This document shows positions 8,018-15,675 of a stretch of 28,029 nt of DNA, piece by piece. The translations under genes and the position numbers were made by a program. Location of the stretch: positions 1 through 28,029 of the forward strand of contig CAYRWY010000024.1 in assembly GCA_964427955.1 (NCBI GenBank), in the 5' to 3' direction. Numbering within the stretch: position 1 is the stretch's first letter; each line of letters begins with the position of its first letter. Source of the DNA: JACRBK01 sp964427955 (GTDB lineage Bacteria; Chloroflexota; Anaerolineae; Aggregatilineales; Aggregatilineaceae). Under the pieces are notes generated by a model that had not been told where the DNA came from, did not search any database, and saw only the letters and a list, made by a program, of their open reading frames with translations.

Positions 8018-8442
8018 AAGTTACGGTAAAAATTGAGGAACGTTTTTTTGAGGTCGAAGTCGGCAGCTTGAACACCTGCCCGGTAATCGCCATGGTCGAA
8101 GGCGAACGCTTCGAGGTGTGGCCGGACAGCGCGACCGTCCCGCCCGCCCCGTCCGCCGCTCTGACCCCCCGCCCGGCGGCCACGCCCCAACCGGCGGCGA
8201 GCGCCGCTCCAGCGCTGCGCAGCGACGCGAAAGCCGTCTACGCGCCCATCCCCGGCGTGATCATCTCCATTGCCGTCCGGCCCGGCGACCGGGTCGAGGT
8301 GGGGCAAGAGCTGTGCATCCTGGAAGCGATGAAGATGAAAAACTCAGTTCGTTCGCCGCGCGCCGGAACCATCGCGACGGTCAACGTGGCGGCGGGCGAT
8401 CACGTCAAGCATCACGATCTTCTTTTCGAATATACCGATTAA
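8014..8442 (+). CDS. Biotin carboxyl carrier subunit of the decarboxylase
   Basis: A 142-residue carrier. The N-terminal part (1-37) is followed by a flexible Ala/Pro linker (about 40-70) and a C-terminal biotinyl domain. The biotin attachment site EAMKMKN places the modified lysine at residue 107. The linker lets biotin swing between the carboxyltransferase and the membrane decarboxylase. Its start overlaps the end of the OadG-like gene by 4 bp, and the pump gene begins 13 bp after its stop. Confidence 0.93.
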   Translation: MKVTVKIEERFFEVEVGSLNTCPVIAMVEGERFEVWPDSATVPPAPSAALTPRPAATPQPAASAAPALRSDAKAVYAPIPGVIISIAVRPGDRVEVGQELCILEAMKMKNSVRSPRAGTIATVNVAAGDHVKHHDLLFEYTD

Positions 8443-8455
8443 GGCACATAAACTT

Positions 8456-9583
8456 ATGGATTTGTCCGAACTCTGGCCGGAACTCACCAAGGGGCTGTCC
8501 CATTTCGAGGCGGGCAACGCCCTGATGATCTTTGTCGGGCTGGTCCTGATCGCCCTGGCCGTGCTGAAAGAATACGAGCCGGTGCTGCTGCTGCCCATCG
8601 GCTTTGGCTGCATCCTGGCCAATATCCCCATGACCGGCATGACCGAGGGCGGCGGCTTGCTCCACGTCCTGTACAAGGCGGGGATCGACAACGAGTTGTT
8701 CCCGCTGTTGATCTTCATCGGCGTGGGCGCGATGATCGACTTCAGCCCGCTGCTGTCGCAGCCGAAAATGGTGCTGCTCGGCGCGGCGGGGCAGTTCGGC
8801 ATCTTCGGCACGCTGATCCTGGCGACGCTGCTCGGCTTCAAGCTGAACGAAGCCGCCTCGATTGGCGTGATCGGCGCCATCGACGGGCCGACTTCGATCT
8901 ACGTGTCGCAGAAGCTCGCCCCGAACCTGCTGGCCCCAATTGCGGTGGCGGCCTATTCCTACATGTCGCTGATCCCGATCATCCAGCCGCCGATCATGCG
9001 CCTGCTCACCACCAAAAAAGAGCGCATGATCCGCATGGAATATACGCCGCGCCCGGTGTCACGCCGCGCGCTGGTGCTGTTTCCCATCGTGGTGACGCTG
9101 ACGGTGGGGCTGCTCGTCCCCGAAGCCACGCCGCTGATCAGCATGTTGATGCTGGGCAACCTGCTGCGCGAAAGCCAGGTCGTGGATCGCCTGCGCAAAG
9201 CGTCGGAAAACGAGATCATCAACATCGCGACGCTGTTCCTTGGCCTGACCATCGGCTCGACCATGACGGCGAAAGGCTTCCTCAACCTGGACACCATCCA
9301 GATTCTGATCTTGGGTCTGCTGGCGTTCGTGCTGGATACGGTCGCCGGGCTGCTGTTCGGCAAGCTGATGTCCCGTTTGAGCGGCGGCAAGATCAACCCG
9401 CTGATCGGCGCCTCCGGGATCAGCGCCTTCCCGATGGCGGGACGGCTGGCGGCGAAGATGGCCCAGGAAGAGGACTTCGAGAACTTCATTTTGATGCACG
9501 CGATGGGCGCGAACACCGCCGGGCAGTTGGGCAGCGTGATCGCGGGCGGCGTGCTGCTCGCGCTGGTGACGGCGATGCTGTAA
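8456..9583 (+). CDS. Na+-translocating decarboxylase beta subunit (OadB/MmdB/GcdB)
   Basis: A 375-residue polytopic membrane protein that decarboxylates carboxybiotin and couples this to Na+ export. The diagnostic region is present: GAIDGPTSIYVSQKLAPNL with Asp143, equivalent by pattern to the essential OadB aspartate, followed by the conserved AYSYMSLIPIIQPPIMRLLT. The C-terminal half contains GASGISAFPMAGR and HAMGANTAGQLGS, also family hallmarks. It is the last gene of the operon and is followed by a terminator. With the three upstream genes the set is complete, so the complex should be functional in generating a sodium-motive force. Confidence 0.94.
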   Translation: MDLSELWPELTKGLSHFEAGNALMIFVGLVLIALAVLKEYEPVLLLPIGFGCILANIPMTGMTEGGGLLHVLYKAGIDNELFPLLIFIGVGAMIDFSPLLSQPKMVLLGAAGQFGIFGTLILATLLGFKLNEAASIGVIGAIDGPTSIYVSQKLAPNLLAPIAVAAYSYMSLIPIIQPPIMRLLTTKKERMIRMEYTPRPVSRRALVLFPIVVTLTVGLLVPEATPLISMLMLGNLLRESQVVDRLRKASENEIINIATLFLGLTIGSTMTAKGFLNLDTIQILILGLLAFVLDTVAGLLFGKLMSRLSGGKINPLIGASGISAFPMAGRLAAKMAQEEDFENFILMHAMGANTAGQLGSVIAGGVLLALVTAML

Positions 9584-9597
9584 CTGGCGATCATTCG

Positions 9598-9631
9598 AAA
9601 AAAAGGCCGGGATCATTTCCCGGTTTTTTTT
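9598..9631. terminator. Bidirectional terminator between convergent genes
   Basis: CCGGGA (9607-9612) and TCCCGG (9618-9623) form a stem flanked by seven A on the left and eight T on the right, so it can act on both strands. It sits between the decarboxylase operon (+) and the YwiC-like gene (-). Confidence 0.8.
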
Positions 9632-9638
9632 GTCGATC

Positions 9639-10445
9639 TCAGATCCCCAGGGCGTAGCCCAGGACAGCCAACAGCGCCGTCATCAAGCCAAAACCGACCT
9701 CCTGAAAACCCACGCCCTGCGTGCTTACCCGGCGGCGATAGGGGGACAGGCCGTACAGCGCGCGGATCAGGAGGATGATCACGGCCACGAGCGCCAGGAT
9801 GGGAGCTACGCCGGTGACGACCAGGATCAACACGCCGACGATCCCGGCGGCGTTCGCGGCCACGACTGGCGCCAGGCGGTAAGGCTTGCCACGTTCCAGG
9901 CGCAGCCGGGCACGGACGTACAGGATCGACGGGATGTTGCGCGCCAGCAGGATGATCCACAGCGCCCAGGCCACGCCCCAGGATTTTCCCCCGGCCAGGG
10001 CCAGGCTGACGGCGGTCAGCGCCAGGGCACACGCTCCGGCCAGTTCCGGGGACAGATCACGCGCACGATTTCGCAGATTGCTGAGGAACAACAGCACCGC
10101 CAGCGGCACCGCCAGCAGCAGCGGCAGCAGGATTTCTACTCCCCCCCGGGCGAGCGCCAACCCCAATCCCAGGCTGGCTGCCAGCCCATAGCCCAGGGCG
10201 AACCGTTCGGCCAGCCGGGTACGGGCGTAGCGCTTGTGGTGCAGCCGGTCGGCGAGCGCGATCTTGGCCGGGTAGCGCGCCAAAAACGCCCCGATCACCC
10301 CCACGGACAGCAGCAGCCCTGCCAGCGAGGGTGCAACGCCTAAGCCCAGGATGACCGGCTCGAACAGAAAGCCCCAGGCGCCATGCTCAGGAGGGATGGC
10401 CACTGTTTTGACGCGAACACCCGACGATGGAAGCGACGAATCCAT
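9639..10445 (-). CDS. YwiC-like integral membrane protein
   Basis: A 268-residue multi-helix membrane protein. The N-terminal signature IPPEHGAWGFLFEPVILGL is typical of the YwiC-like family, whose biochemical role is not established. About eight to nine hydrophobic helices follow, joined by short basic loops such as DRLHHKRYARTR. I chose the ATG at 10445 because AGGTGGAG lies directly upstream; a GTG at 10469 has a weaker site. The gene is convergent with the decarboxylase operon and divergent from the hydrolase. A TACAAT box at 10484-10479 could be its -10 element, but no good -35 is seen. Confidence 0.78.
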   Translation of the reverse strand: MDSSLPSSGVRVKTVAIPPEHGAWGFLFEPVILGLGVAPSLAGLLLSVGVIGAFLARYPAKIALADRLHHKRYARTRLAERFALGYGLAASLGLGLALARGGVEILLPLLLAVPLAVLLFLSNLRNRARDLSPELAGACALALTAVSLALAGGKSWGVAWALWIILLARNIPSILYVRARLRLERGKPYRLAPVVAANAAGIVGVLILVVTGVAPILALVAVIILLIRALYGLSPYRRRVSTQGVGFQEVGFGLMTALLAVLGYALGI

Positions 10446-10505
10446 GATCTCCACCTGCTGAAACACCACTCCAGGCCCATTGTACCGCGCCGCCAGCAGC
10501 CCCCC

Positions 10506-10519
10506 TTGATCCGGATCAA
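10506..10519. promoter_or_regulatory. 14-bp palindrome between divergent genes
   Basis: TTGATCCGGATCAA is a perfect palindrome lying between the YwiC-like gene (-) and the hydrolase gene (+). A possible extended -10 (TGC-TAGACT, 10549-10557) for the hydrolase lies about 30 bp to the right. It is a candidate operator; the binding protein is unknown. Confidence 0.35.
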
Positions 10520-10586
10520 TTTGGGACGGAGTCCAAAAAACAGCCCTGTGCTAGACTGGAAGCGGGTCTAGACAATGGAGAATATC

Positions 10587-11384
10587 ATGCCTCATTTGAA
10601 AGTCAATGGCGTAGAGCTGTACTACGAGCTGCACGGCAGCGGCAGCGACGTGGTGGTGCTCAACAATGGGATCATCGCCAGCACCGCGACCTGGGGATTT
10701 CAGCTTCCCGCGCTGACGCCGGAATACCGCGTGCTGCTGTACGACATGCGCGGGCAGGGACAATCACAAAAATGGGCGGAGGGCGATCCGGCCTACACCT
10801 GGGAGACTCATGCCGACGACCTGGCGGCGCTGCTGGACGCGCTCGACATCCGCGCGGCGCACATCGGCGGCATTTCCTACGGGGGCGAGCTGACCATGGT
10901 GTTTGCGCTGCGTCACTCCGAACGGTGCCACAAGCTGATCATCGCCGACGCCGTCAGCCACGTCGATCCGCAGCTCCACGCCATTGCCGAAAGCTGGGGC
11001 CTGATCGCGGCGCTGGGCGATCACGAATTATTCTATAAATCGACCTGGTATTGGAATTTCAGCGAAGCCTTTTTTGCGCAAAAATACGACCTGCTGCTGA
11101 GCCGGGTCGAGGCGGCGAAAGCCCTGCATCTCCCCTCGGTGTACCAGCTTTGCCAGTGTTTTCTGACCATGAACGTGACGGCCCGGCTGGGCGAGATCAC
11201 GCGGCCCGCCTGTGTGATGGTCGGCGAAAAGGACATCCTGAAACCCGTCCACTATTCCCAGACCATCGCGGAGGCGCTGCCCGACGCGCGGCTGCACGTC
11301 CTGCCGGGCGCGGGCCATGCCTCGTTCTGGGAGAGCGCCGCCGATTTCAACCAGGTGGTGATCGAGTTTCTGCGCGAACCCTAA
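10587..11384 (+). CDS. Alpha/beta hydrolase
   Basis: A 265-residue alpha/beta-hydrolase-fold enzyme similar in pattern to 3-oxoadipate enol-lactonase and related esterases. The nucleophile elbow GISYGG gives Ser97; the likely acid is Asp216 (VGEKDILKP) and the base His244 (GAGHASFWES). The region after strand 3 reads LNNGII where many relatives have HG. A cap domain spans about residues 125-195. The ATG at 10587 is preferred over 10575 because GGAG lies at 10577-10580 with 6-nt spacing. The stop lies 3 bp from that of the convergent FtsX-like gene, with no terminator between. Substrate unknown. Confidence 0.85.
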   Translation: MPHLKVNGVELYYELHGSGSDVVVLNNGIIASTATWGFQLPALTPEYRVLLYDMRGQGQSQKWAEGDPAYTWETHADDLAALLDALDIRAAHIGGISYGGELTMVFALRHSERCHKLIIADAVSHVDPQLHAIAESWGLIAALGDHELFYKSTWYWNFSEAFFAQKYDLLLSRVEAAKALHLPSVYQLCQCFLTMNVTARLGEITRPACVMVGEKDILKPVHYSQTIAEALPDARLHVLPGAGHASFWESAADFNQVVIEFLREP

Positions 11385-11387
11385 GCT

Positions 11388-13856
11388 TTATTCCATGACG
11401 CGCAAGGTGGAGGGGATGTCCATCCGCTTCAGCTTGCGCAGGTGCAGCAGCGGGGTGAGCGCCACCACCACGACGCCGATCAGGATCGCGCTTAAGATCG
11501 TCGTGGGAGACACGGTCAGGTCGAAGCGGATGTCGGGCATAATGTGCGGCATCCGGGTCCGGCAAAACCAGACCAGGACCAGCCAGCCCAGCCCGTAACC
11601 TAACAGGGTCCCCAGAAGACCGGTGATCAGGTTTTCCAGCATCACCAGGCGGGTTACCGCGCGCGGGCGCAGTCCGAAAGCGAACATGGTGGCGATCTCG
11701 CGGGTGCGTTCGCTGAGATTGATGTTGGTCGAATTGAAGGCGACCAAAAACGCCAGCAGCAGCACCGCGAGTTCGACGCCCGACAGGAACCGGATCACTT
11801 CTCCCAACATGGCCGAGATCGACTGCACGGCCTCGCGCGCCGAAACCGCGGAAGCGACACCGGGGTACTGGAACAGGGCATTTTTCGCCTGCGTAGCATC
11901 GATCCCCGCTGCCGGGAGAACGTGCAGGAGGTTGGCTAACCCGCTCAACCCCATAATCCCGGCCTGACTCTGATCCAGGTAGACGAACATCCGCCAGGGA
12001 TCGGCGTGCAGTCCGGCTACCTGGACGTCGGTCTTGACGATCTGGTATTCGTACGGCCCCGTGCGGTAAGGATGCTCCAGCACAAACGTATCGCCGACGC
12101 TCAATCCCAGGTCGCGCGCCGCATTTTCAGAGATCAGCACGCCGGGCTGGTCGGAGGCCGCCGTCCGGCGTCCCTGGACCAGCGTGGGGGTCCACAGATC
12201 GTTGTCGAGATCGAGCAGCTCGATCAGGACGTTGAACTGGGTACGGCCATGCATGACCCGGCCCGGCACACGGATCGCCGGGATCGCGGCGGAAAGGGCC
12301 GGGGAATGGCGCAGATCCGACACGGCGCCGGAGTCGGTGGGATAGAAGTTGTTCAGGAAGAGATTGAGCCGGTCGGGGTGATCCTGATAGGTCTCCGCCT
12401 CGATCTTGTCTACAGCCAGCAGCGCGCTGTCCAGGATACCGGTCAGCCCGATCAGGGTCGAAATAGCTGCCGTGATCCCCAACGTGGCGAAGAGAGTCCG
12501 GCGCGGCGCACGCAGCAGGCTGCGGACGGGCATCTGGACCAGGCTAGAGCCGGGCAGGGGCAGCCGATTGGCGAGCGACATCCACGGGCTGCTCTTTTGG
12601 ACCAGGTGCCCGGTGCGAATGGCGTCCACGGGCAGCACCCGTACCGCACGCCAGACCGGGTAGAACGTCGCCAGAAACGGCGGGATGATCCCCAGCGCCG
12701 CCCCAGCGACGAAAACGCGCGGCTGAAAGAGCCTGCCCATGACCGGCATCGGAAACAAATCCGCTATCCAAAGCTCGGTCAGTTTGCCGACGATCAGGCC
12801 CAGGATGATCCCGAAGATCGACCCCAGCAGCGCGATCTGAACACCTACCAGCAGCGGGCGAATCGCCAGGTGGCGCGGCGACAGCCCCAGCGCCATCCCG
12901 ATCCCGATCTGCCGCCGCTGGGACTCGACCATCCGGCTCGCCAGGTTGAAGGTCCCGAACATGGCCCCGGCCATGAACAGCACGATGATGATGTCGTAGA
13001 TTTCCTGGTTCATGCCGATGGTGTCGTACGTCAACCGGTAAATGCTGTCGTCGTCGCGGGTTTGGACGTGGGCGCCCATCTGTGGAAAATCGCGTTGGAG
13101 GACGGCTTCAAGCTCGGCCTGCACTGCCGCCCGGTCGGCCTGCGGGGTCAGGGTGAGCACCAGATCGTTCGCCAGGCCGGGATAATCCATAAGGCGCTGG
13201 GCCGTGGCCAGTGGGACGAAGATCACCGCGAAATTGGCCTGCGCCCAGATGCCGCCTTCTGCGGTGGTGATCATGAAATATTCCGGCGACATGCCGGTGC
13301 CGACGTAATCCAGCCCCACGCCGCCGCTCAATTGGAGCTGGCCTTGAGGCGGCAGATCGTAATAATCGGCAAAGTGATATTCCACGACAGCCCTGTTCAG
13401 ACCGTCGTCGGCGGCGGTCAGGGCACGCCCGCGGTTGATCGAAATCCCGTTGACGTGCGGCGATGTCCCCGTGACCTCCACGCCGATCATCTGCCCGCGA
13501 GTCCACACCTCCTGTCCCTGCGCGGAGACGTGGACGAAAACCGGCAGGACCAGGCGCGGCTCGATCCTGTCGATGGCGCTGGCGCGAGGGATGCTCTGGA
13601 CAGCCTGCAAGAGCCGCTCCTGGTCGGCGGCGCTGCCAGTGGCGAGGGTCACCCGCAGATCGTACATGTGGAGCAGCGCGTAACTCGCCCGGGTCGAATG
13701 CTCACGCCAGGGGGTGGTGCTGCCGAGGCCGACGTAGACGCTGGTGCCCAGGGCGATGATCAACGCGGTGGCGCCCACTTGCAGCCAGCGTTCGCGCAAA
13801 TCGCGCCAGGACCAGCGCAGCCAAAAGCCCATTTTCGCCACGGTTTTTTGTCCCAT
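11388..13856 (-). CDS. FtsX-like ABC transporter permease, paralogue without an adjacent ATPase
   Basis: An 822-residue permease with the same plan as the one at 1080-3542: N-terminal WLRWSWRDLRERWLQV and one helix, a large extracytoplasmic domain, three helices (about 290-400), a second helix/domain/three-helix unit, and the identical end MDIPSTLRVME. No ATPase gene lies beside it, so it may share the one at 360-1067 or use one elsewhere. Two starts are possible: 13856, which lies only about 5 bp from a terminator hairpin, or 13832, which better matches the length of the paralogue's N terminus. A TTATAT box at 13860-13855 could serve the shorter start but has no clear -35. Confidence 0.87.
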   Translation of the reverse strand: MGQKTVAKMGFWLRWSWRDLRERWLQVGATALIIALGTSVYVGLGSTTPWREHSTRASYALLHMYDLRVTLATGSAADQERLLQAVQSIPRASAIDRIEPRLVLPVFVHVSAQGQEVWTRGQMIGVEVTGTSPHVNGISINRGRALTAADDGLNRAVVEYHFADYYDLPPQGQLQLSGGVGLDYVGTGMSPEYFMITTAEGGIWAQANFAVIFVPLATAQRLMDYPGLANDLVLTLTPQADRAAVQAELEAVLQRDFPQMGAHVQTRDDDSIYRLTYDTIGMNQEIYDIIIVLFMAGAMFGTFNLASRMVESQRRQIGIGMALGLSPRHLAIRPLLVGVQIALLGSIFGIILGLIVGKLTELWIADLFPMPVMGRLFQPRVFVAGAALGIIPPFLATFYPVWRAVRVLPVDAIRTGHLVQKSSPWMSLANRLPLPGSSLVQMPVRSLLRAPRRTLFATLGITAAISTLIGLTGILDSALLAVDKIEAETYQDHPDRLNLFLNNFYPTDSGAVSDLRHSPALSAAIPAIRVPGRVMHGRTQFNVLIELLDLDNDLWTPTLVQGRRTAASDQPGVLISENAARDLGLSVGDTFVLEHPYRTGPYEYQIVKTDVQVAGLHADPWRMFVYLDQSQAGIMGLSGLANLLHVLPAAGIDATQAKNALFQYPGVASAVSAREAVQSISAMLGEVIRFLSGVELAVLLLAFLVAFNSTNINLSERTREIATMFAFGLRPRAVTRLVMLENLITGLLGTLLGYGLGWLVLVWFCRTRMPHIMPDIRFDLTVSPTTILSAILIGVVVVALTPLLHLRKLKRMDIPSTLRVME

Positions 13857-13861
13857 ATAAC

Positions 13862-13890
13862 AAAAACGGGGCCTGTGTGGTCCCGTTTTT
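13862..13890. terminator. Hairpin terminator after the SDR gene
   Basis: AAAAACGGG and CCCGTTTTT flank CC-TGTGT-GG with single-base bulges, giving a symmetric stem with A and T tails that can stop transcription on either strand. It lies 17 bp after the SDR stop and almost abuts the upstream ATG of the FtsX-like gene. Confidence 0.65.
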
Positions 13891-13906
13891 CTGTCCTCTG
13901 TTTTGG

Positions 13907-14614
13907 TCAGCTCCGGCCCACCACCGGGATCGCCGCCCCGGTAATCGCGCGCGCCGCGTCCGACGCCAGGAAGACGATCACGTCGGCGATGGCATCCGGC
14001 GCAACCCAGCGTTGGTAATCGGCGGTGGGCATCGCGGCGCGGTTCTGGGGGGTGTCAATCGTGCCCGGCAGCACACAGTTGACGTTGATTCCGCTGTGCT
14101 TCAGTTCGGCGGCCATGCTCTCCGTCAGGCGGATCACCGCGCTCTTGGCGGCGCTGTAGGCGCTCTGTTTGGCGGCGCCGTCCAGCCCGCCGCGCGCGGC
14201 CACGTTGACGATCTTGCCCCGGCTGCGGGCGAGCATGTGCGGGATGACGGACTGCCCGATCAGAAACGCCGTGCGGGCATTCAGCGTGAGCATGAATTCC
14301 CAGGTTTCCAGCGGCGTCGCCTGGACCGGCGTCCCGGCGCGATAGCCGCCCACCGTGTTCGCCAGCACGTCGATCTGGCCGAAATGATCGACCGTCCGGC
14401 TGACCAGCTCAGCGACCGAGGCCGGATCGGTCAGATCCGCGGGGACGACGAGCGCGCGATCTGCCGGGTACAGCCCGTGCAGCTTCTCGGCGTCGCGCTC
14501 GACCAGGACCAGCTTTGCCCCGGCTTGCGCGAAGGCGTGAGCGGTCGCGCTGCCGAGGTTGCCGCCCGCGCCGGTCACCATCACGACCTGTCCTGAAAAA
14601 TCATAGGTGATCAT
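13907..14614 (-). CDS. SDR-family oxidoreductase with atypical active site
   Basis: A 235-residue short-chain dehydrogenase/reductase fold. The cofactor motif is TGAGGNLG (residues 15-22), followed by the acidic stretch LVLVERD. The active-site YSAAK gives Tyr153 and Lys157. The serine normally 13 residues before the tyrosine is Ala140 here (VNVAARGGL replaces the usual VNISS-type strand end). NTVGG takes the place of NNAG. The lost serine may mean altered chemistry or a non-classical member. ATG 14614 is preferred over GTG 14623, since GGGGGTG precedes it at good spacing. It follows the permease stop by 5 bp and is probably in one mRNA with it. Confidence 0.85.
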   Translation of the reverse strand: MITYDFSGQVVMVTGAGGNLGSATAHAFAQAGAKLVLVERDAEKLHGLYPADRALVVPADLTDPASVAELVSRTVDHFGQIDVLANTVGGYRAGTPVQATPLETWEFMLTLNARTAFLIGQSVIPHMLARSRGKIVNVAARGGLDGAAKQSAYSAAKSAVIRLTESMAAELKHSGINVNCVLPGTIDTPQNRAAMPTADYQRWVAPDAIADVIVFLASDAARAITGAAIPVVGRS

Positions 14615-14619
14615 TGGGT

Positions 14620-15552
14620 TCACCCCCGCTGCTGTCCCCGGTGCAGGTAGAGTTCCAGCAGCTTGACCAGCATCGCCAGCGAAAGAGTCAGCACCAGGTA
14701 GGTCAAGGCCACCACATTATACACCTGGAAGAACGTGAACGTGCTGGCCGCGTAGGTCTGACCCTGCCGGGTGATGTCCTCTACGCCCAGGATCGACACC
14801 AGCGAGCTTTCTTTCAACATGGCGATGAAGTCGTTGGCCAGCGGCGGGATCACGACCCGGATGGCCTGGGGCAGCACGATCAGACGCATGGTCTGCCAGC
14901 GGGTCATGCCCAGGCTCCCGGCGGCTTCGCGCTGTCCCGTGCTGACGCTGTCGATCCCGGCCCGGAAGATCTCGGACAGAAACGCGCTGTACGAAATCGC
15001 CAGCCCCACGATAGCCCGCCAGGAATTCGGAAACTCGCGGGTTCTGAAATTCGCCAGCGCGTTCCCGATGCCCTCGAAGGTCAGGTGATGGACGATGCCG
15101 CCGCCAAAGTCGAGCGTGATATTGAGCCACGTCAGCCACTCGCCGAAGTTGTTCCCCAACTCGATCAGCTTGGGAATGGCGGCCAACGCCATGTAGTACA
15201 CCAACACCAGCGTCGGAATACCACGCACCGTCTCGACGTACAGCGTCACGAGCTGGTAGACCAGCACGTTCGACGAGCGGCGCATGAGCGAGATCAACAG
15301 AGCCAGGGTCATGGCGACCGCGTAGGCGACCAGCGAAACCCAGATGGTCGTGATGATCCCCCGCTGCACCGCCCGCCAGACGATGGGATAGGGGTGCTCG
15401 TGCCGGACGCTCAGCACAAACCAGATCACGACCAGCGCCAGGAACAGCAGCCACCACGGCGCACGCGCCAGGCGGCGAATCAAGATATTTTTCTTTTGAG
15501 GATTGGGCCGGGCAGCCGCCGGGGCCGAATTGATAACCGTCATGCAACACAT
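14620..15552 (-). CDS. Amino-acid-type ABC transporter permease (HisM/GlnP family)
   Basis: A membrane permease of about 310 residues from the polar amino acid uptake family. Motifs include VETVRGIPTLVLVYYMAL and the EAA loop EAAGSLGMTRWQTMRLIVLPQA, which docks the ATPase, followed by PPLANDFIAMLKESSLVSILG. It is longer than the classical 220-residue proteins because of an N-terminal extension and an insert (about 145-200, LGNNFGEWLTWLNITLDFGGG). The ATG at 15552 has GGTGGAG 11 nt upstream; 15543 is an alternative. No binding protein or ATPase gene is adjacent in the window, so its partners must lie elsewhere. Confidence 0.88.
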   Translation of the reverse strand: MCCMTVINSAPAAARPNPQKKNILIRRLARAPWWLLFLALVVIWFVLSVRHEHPYPIVWRAVQRGIITTIWVSLVAYAVAMTLALLISLMRRSSNVLVYQLVTLYVETVRGIPTLVLVYYMALAAIPKLIELGNNFGEWLTWLNITLDFGGGIVHHLTFEGIGNALANFRTREFPNSWRAIVGLAISYSAFLSEIFRAGIDSVSTGQREAAGSLGMTRWQTMRLIVLPQAIRVVIPPLANDFIAMLKESSLVSILGVEDITRQGQTYAASTFTFFQVYNVVALTYLVLTLSLAMLVKLLELYLHRGQQRG

Positions 15553-15592
15553 CCAGACTATGACTCCACCGGATCGTGAGTCAGGCGTCACT

Positions 15593-15621
15593 ATGATACT
15601 TGGCCCTGGCGGCAACTTCAA
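15593..15621 (-). promoter_or_regulatory. Promoter of the permease-SDR unit
   Basis: Read on the - strand: TTGAAG (15621-15616), a 17-bp spacer and TATCAT (15598-15593). Transcription would start near 15586, leaving about 34 nt before the ATG at 15552. Confidence 0.55.
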
Positions 15622-15633
15622 TGCTTGGAGTGC

Positions 15634-15667
15634 AAAATGGGGCCAGCCCGTTAGGCAGGCTGGCCCC
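15634..15667 (-). terminator. Terminator of the BlaI/BlaR1-like operon
   Basis: GGGGCCAGCC (15639-15648) and GGCTGGCCCC (15658-15667) form a perfect 10-bp stem with a 9-nt loop. On the - strand it is followed by ATTTT. It lies 9 bp after the stop of the sensor gene and separates it from the permease-SDR unit. Confidence 0.78.
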
Positions 15668-15675
15668 GAGTGTGG

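Noticed and set aside
12006..14018. 670-codon + strand frame across the second FtsX-like gene and part of the SDR gene
   Set aside because: It runs across two well-supported - strand genes and a terminator and has shadow-type composition.
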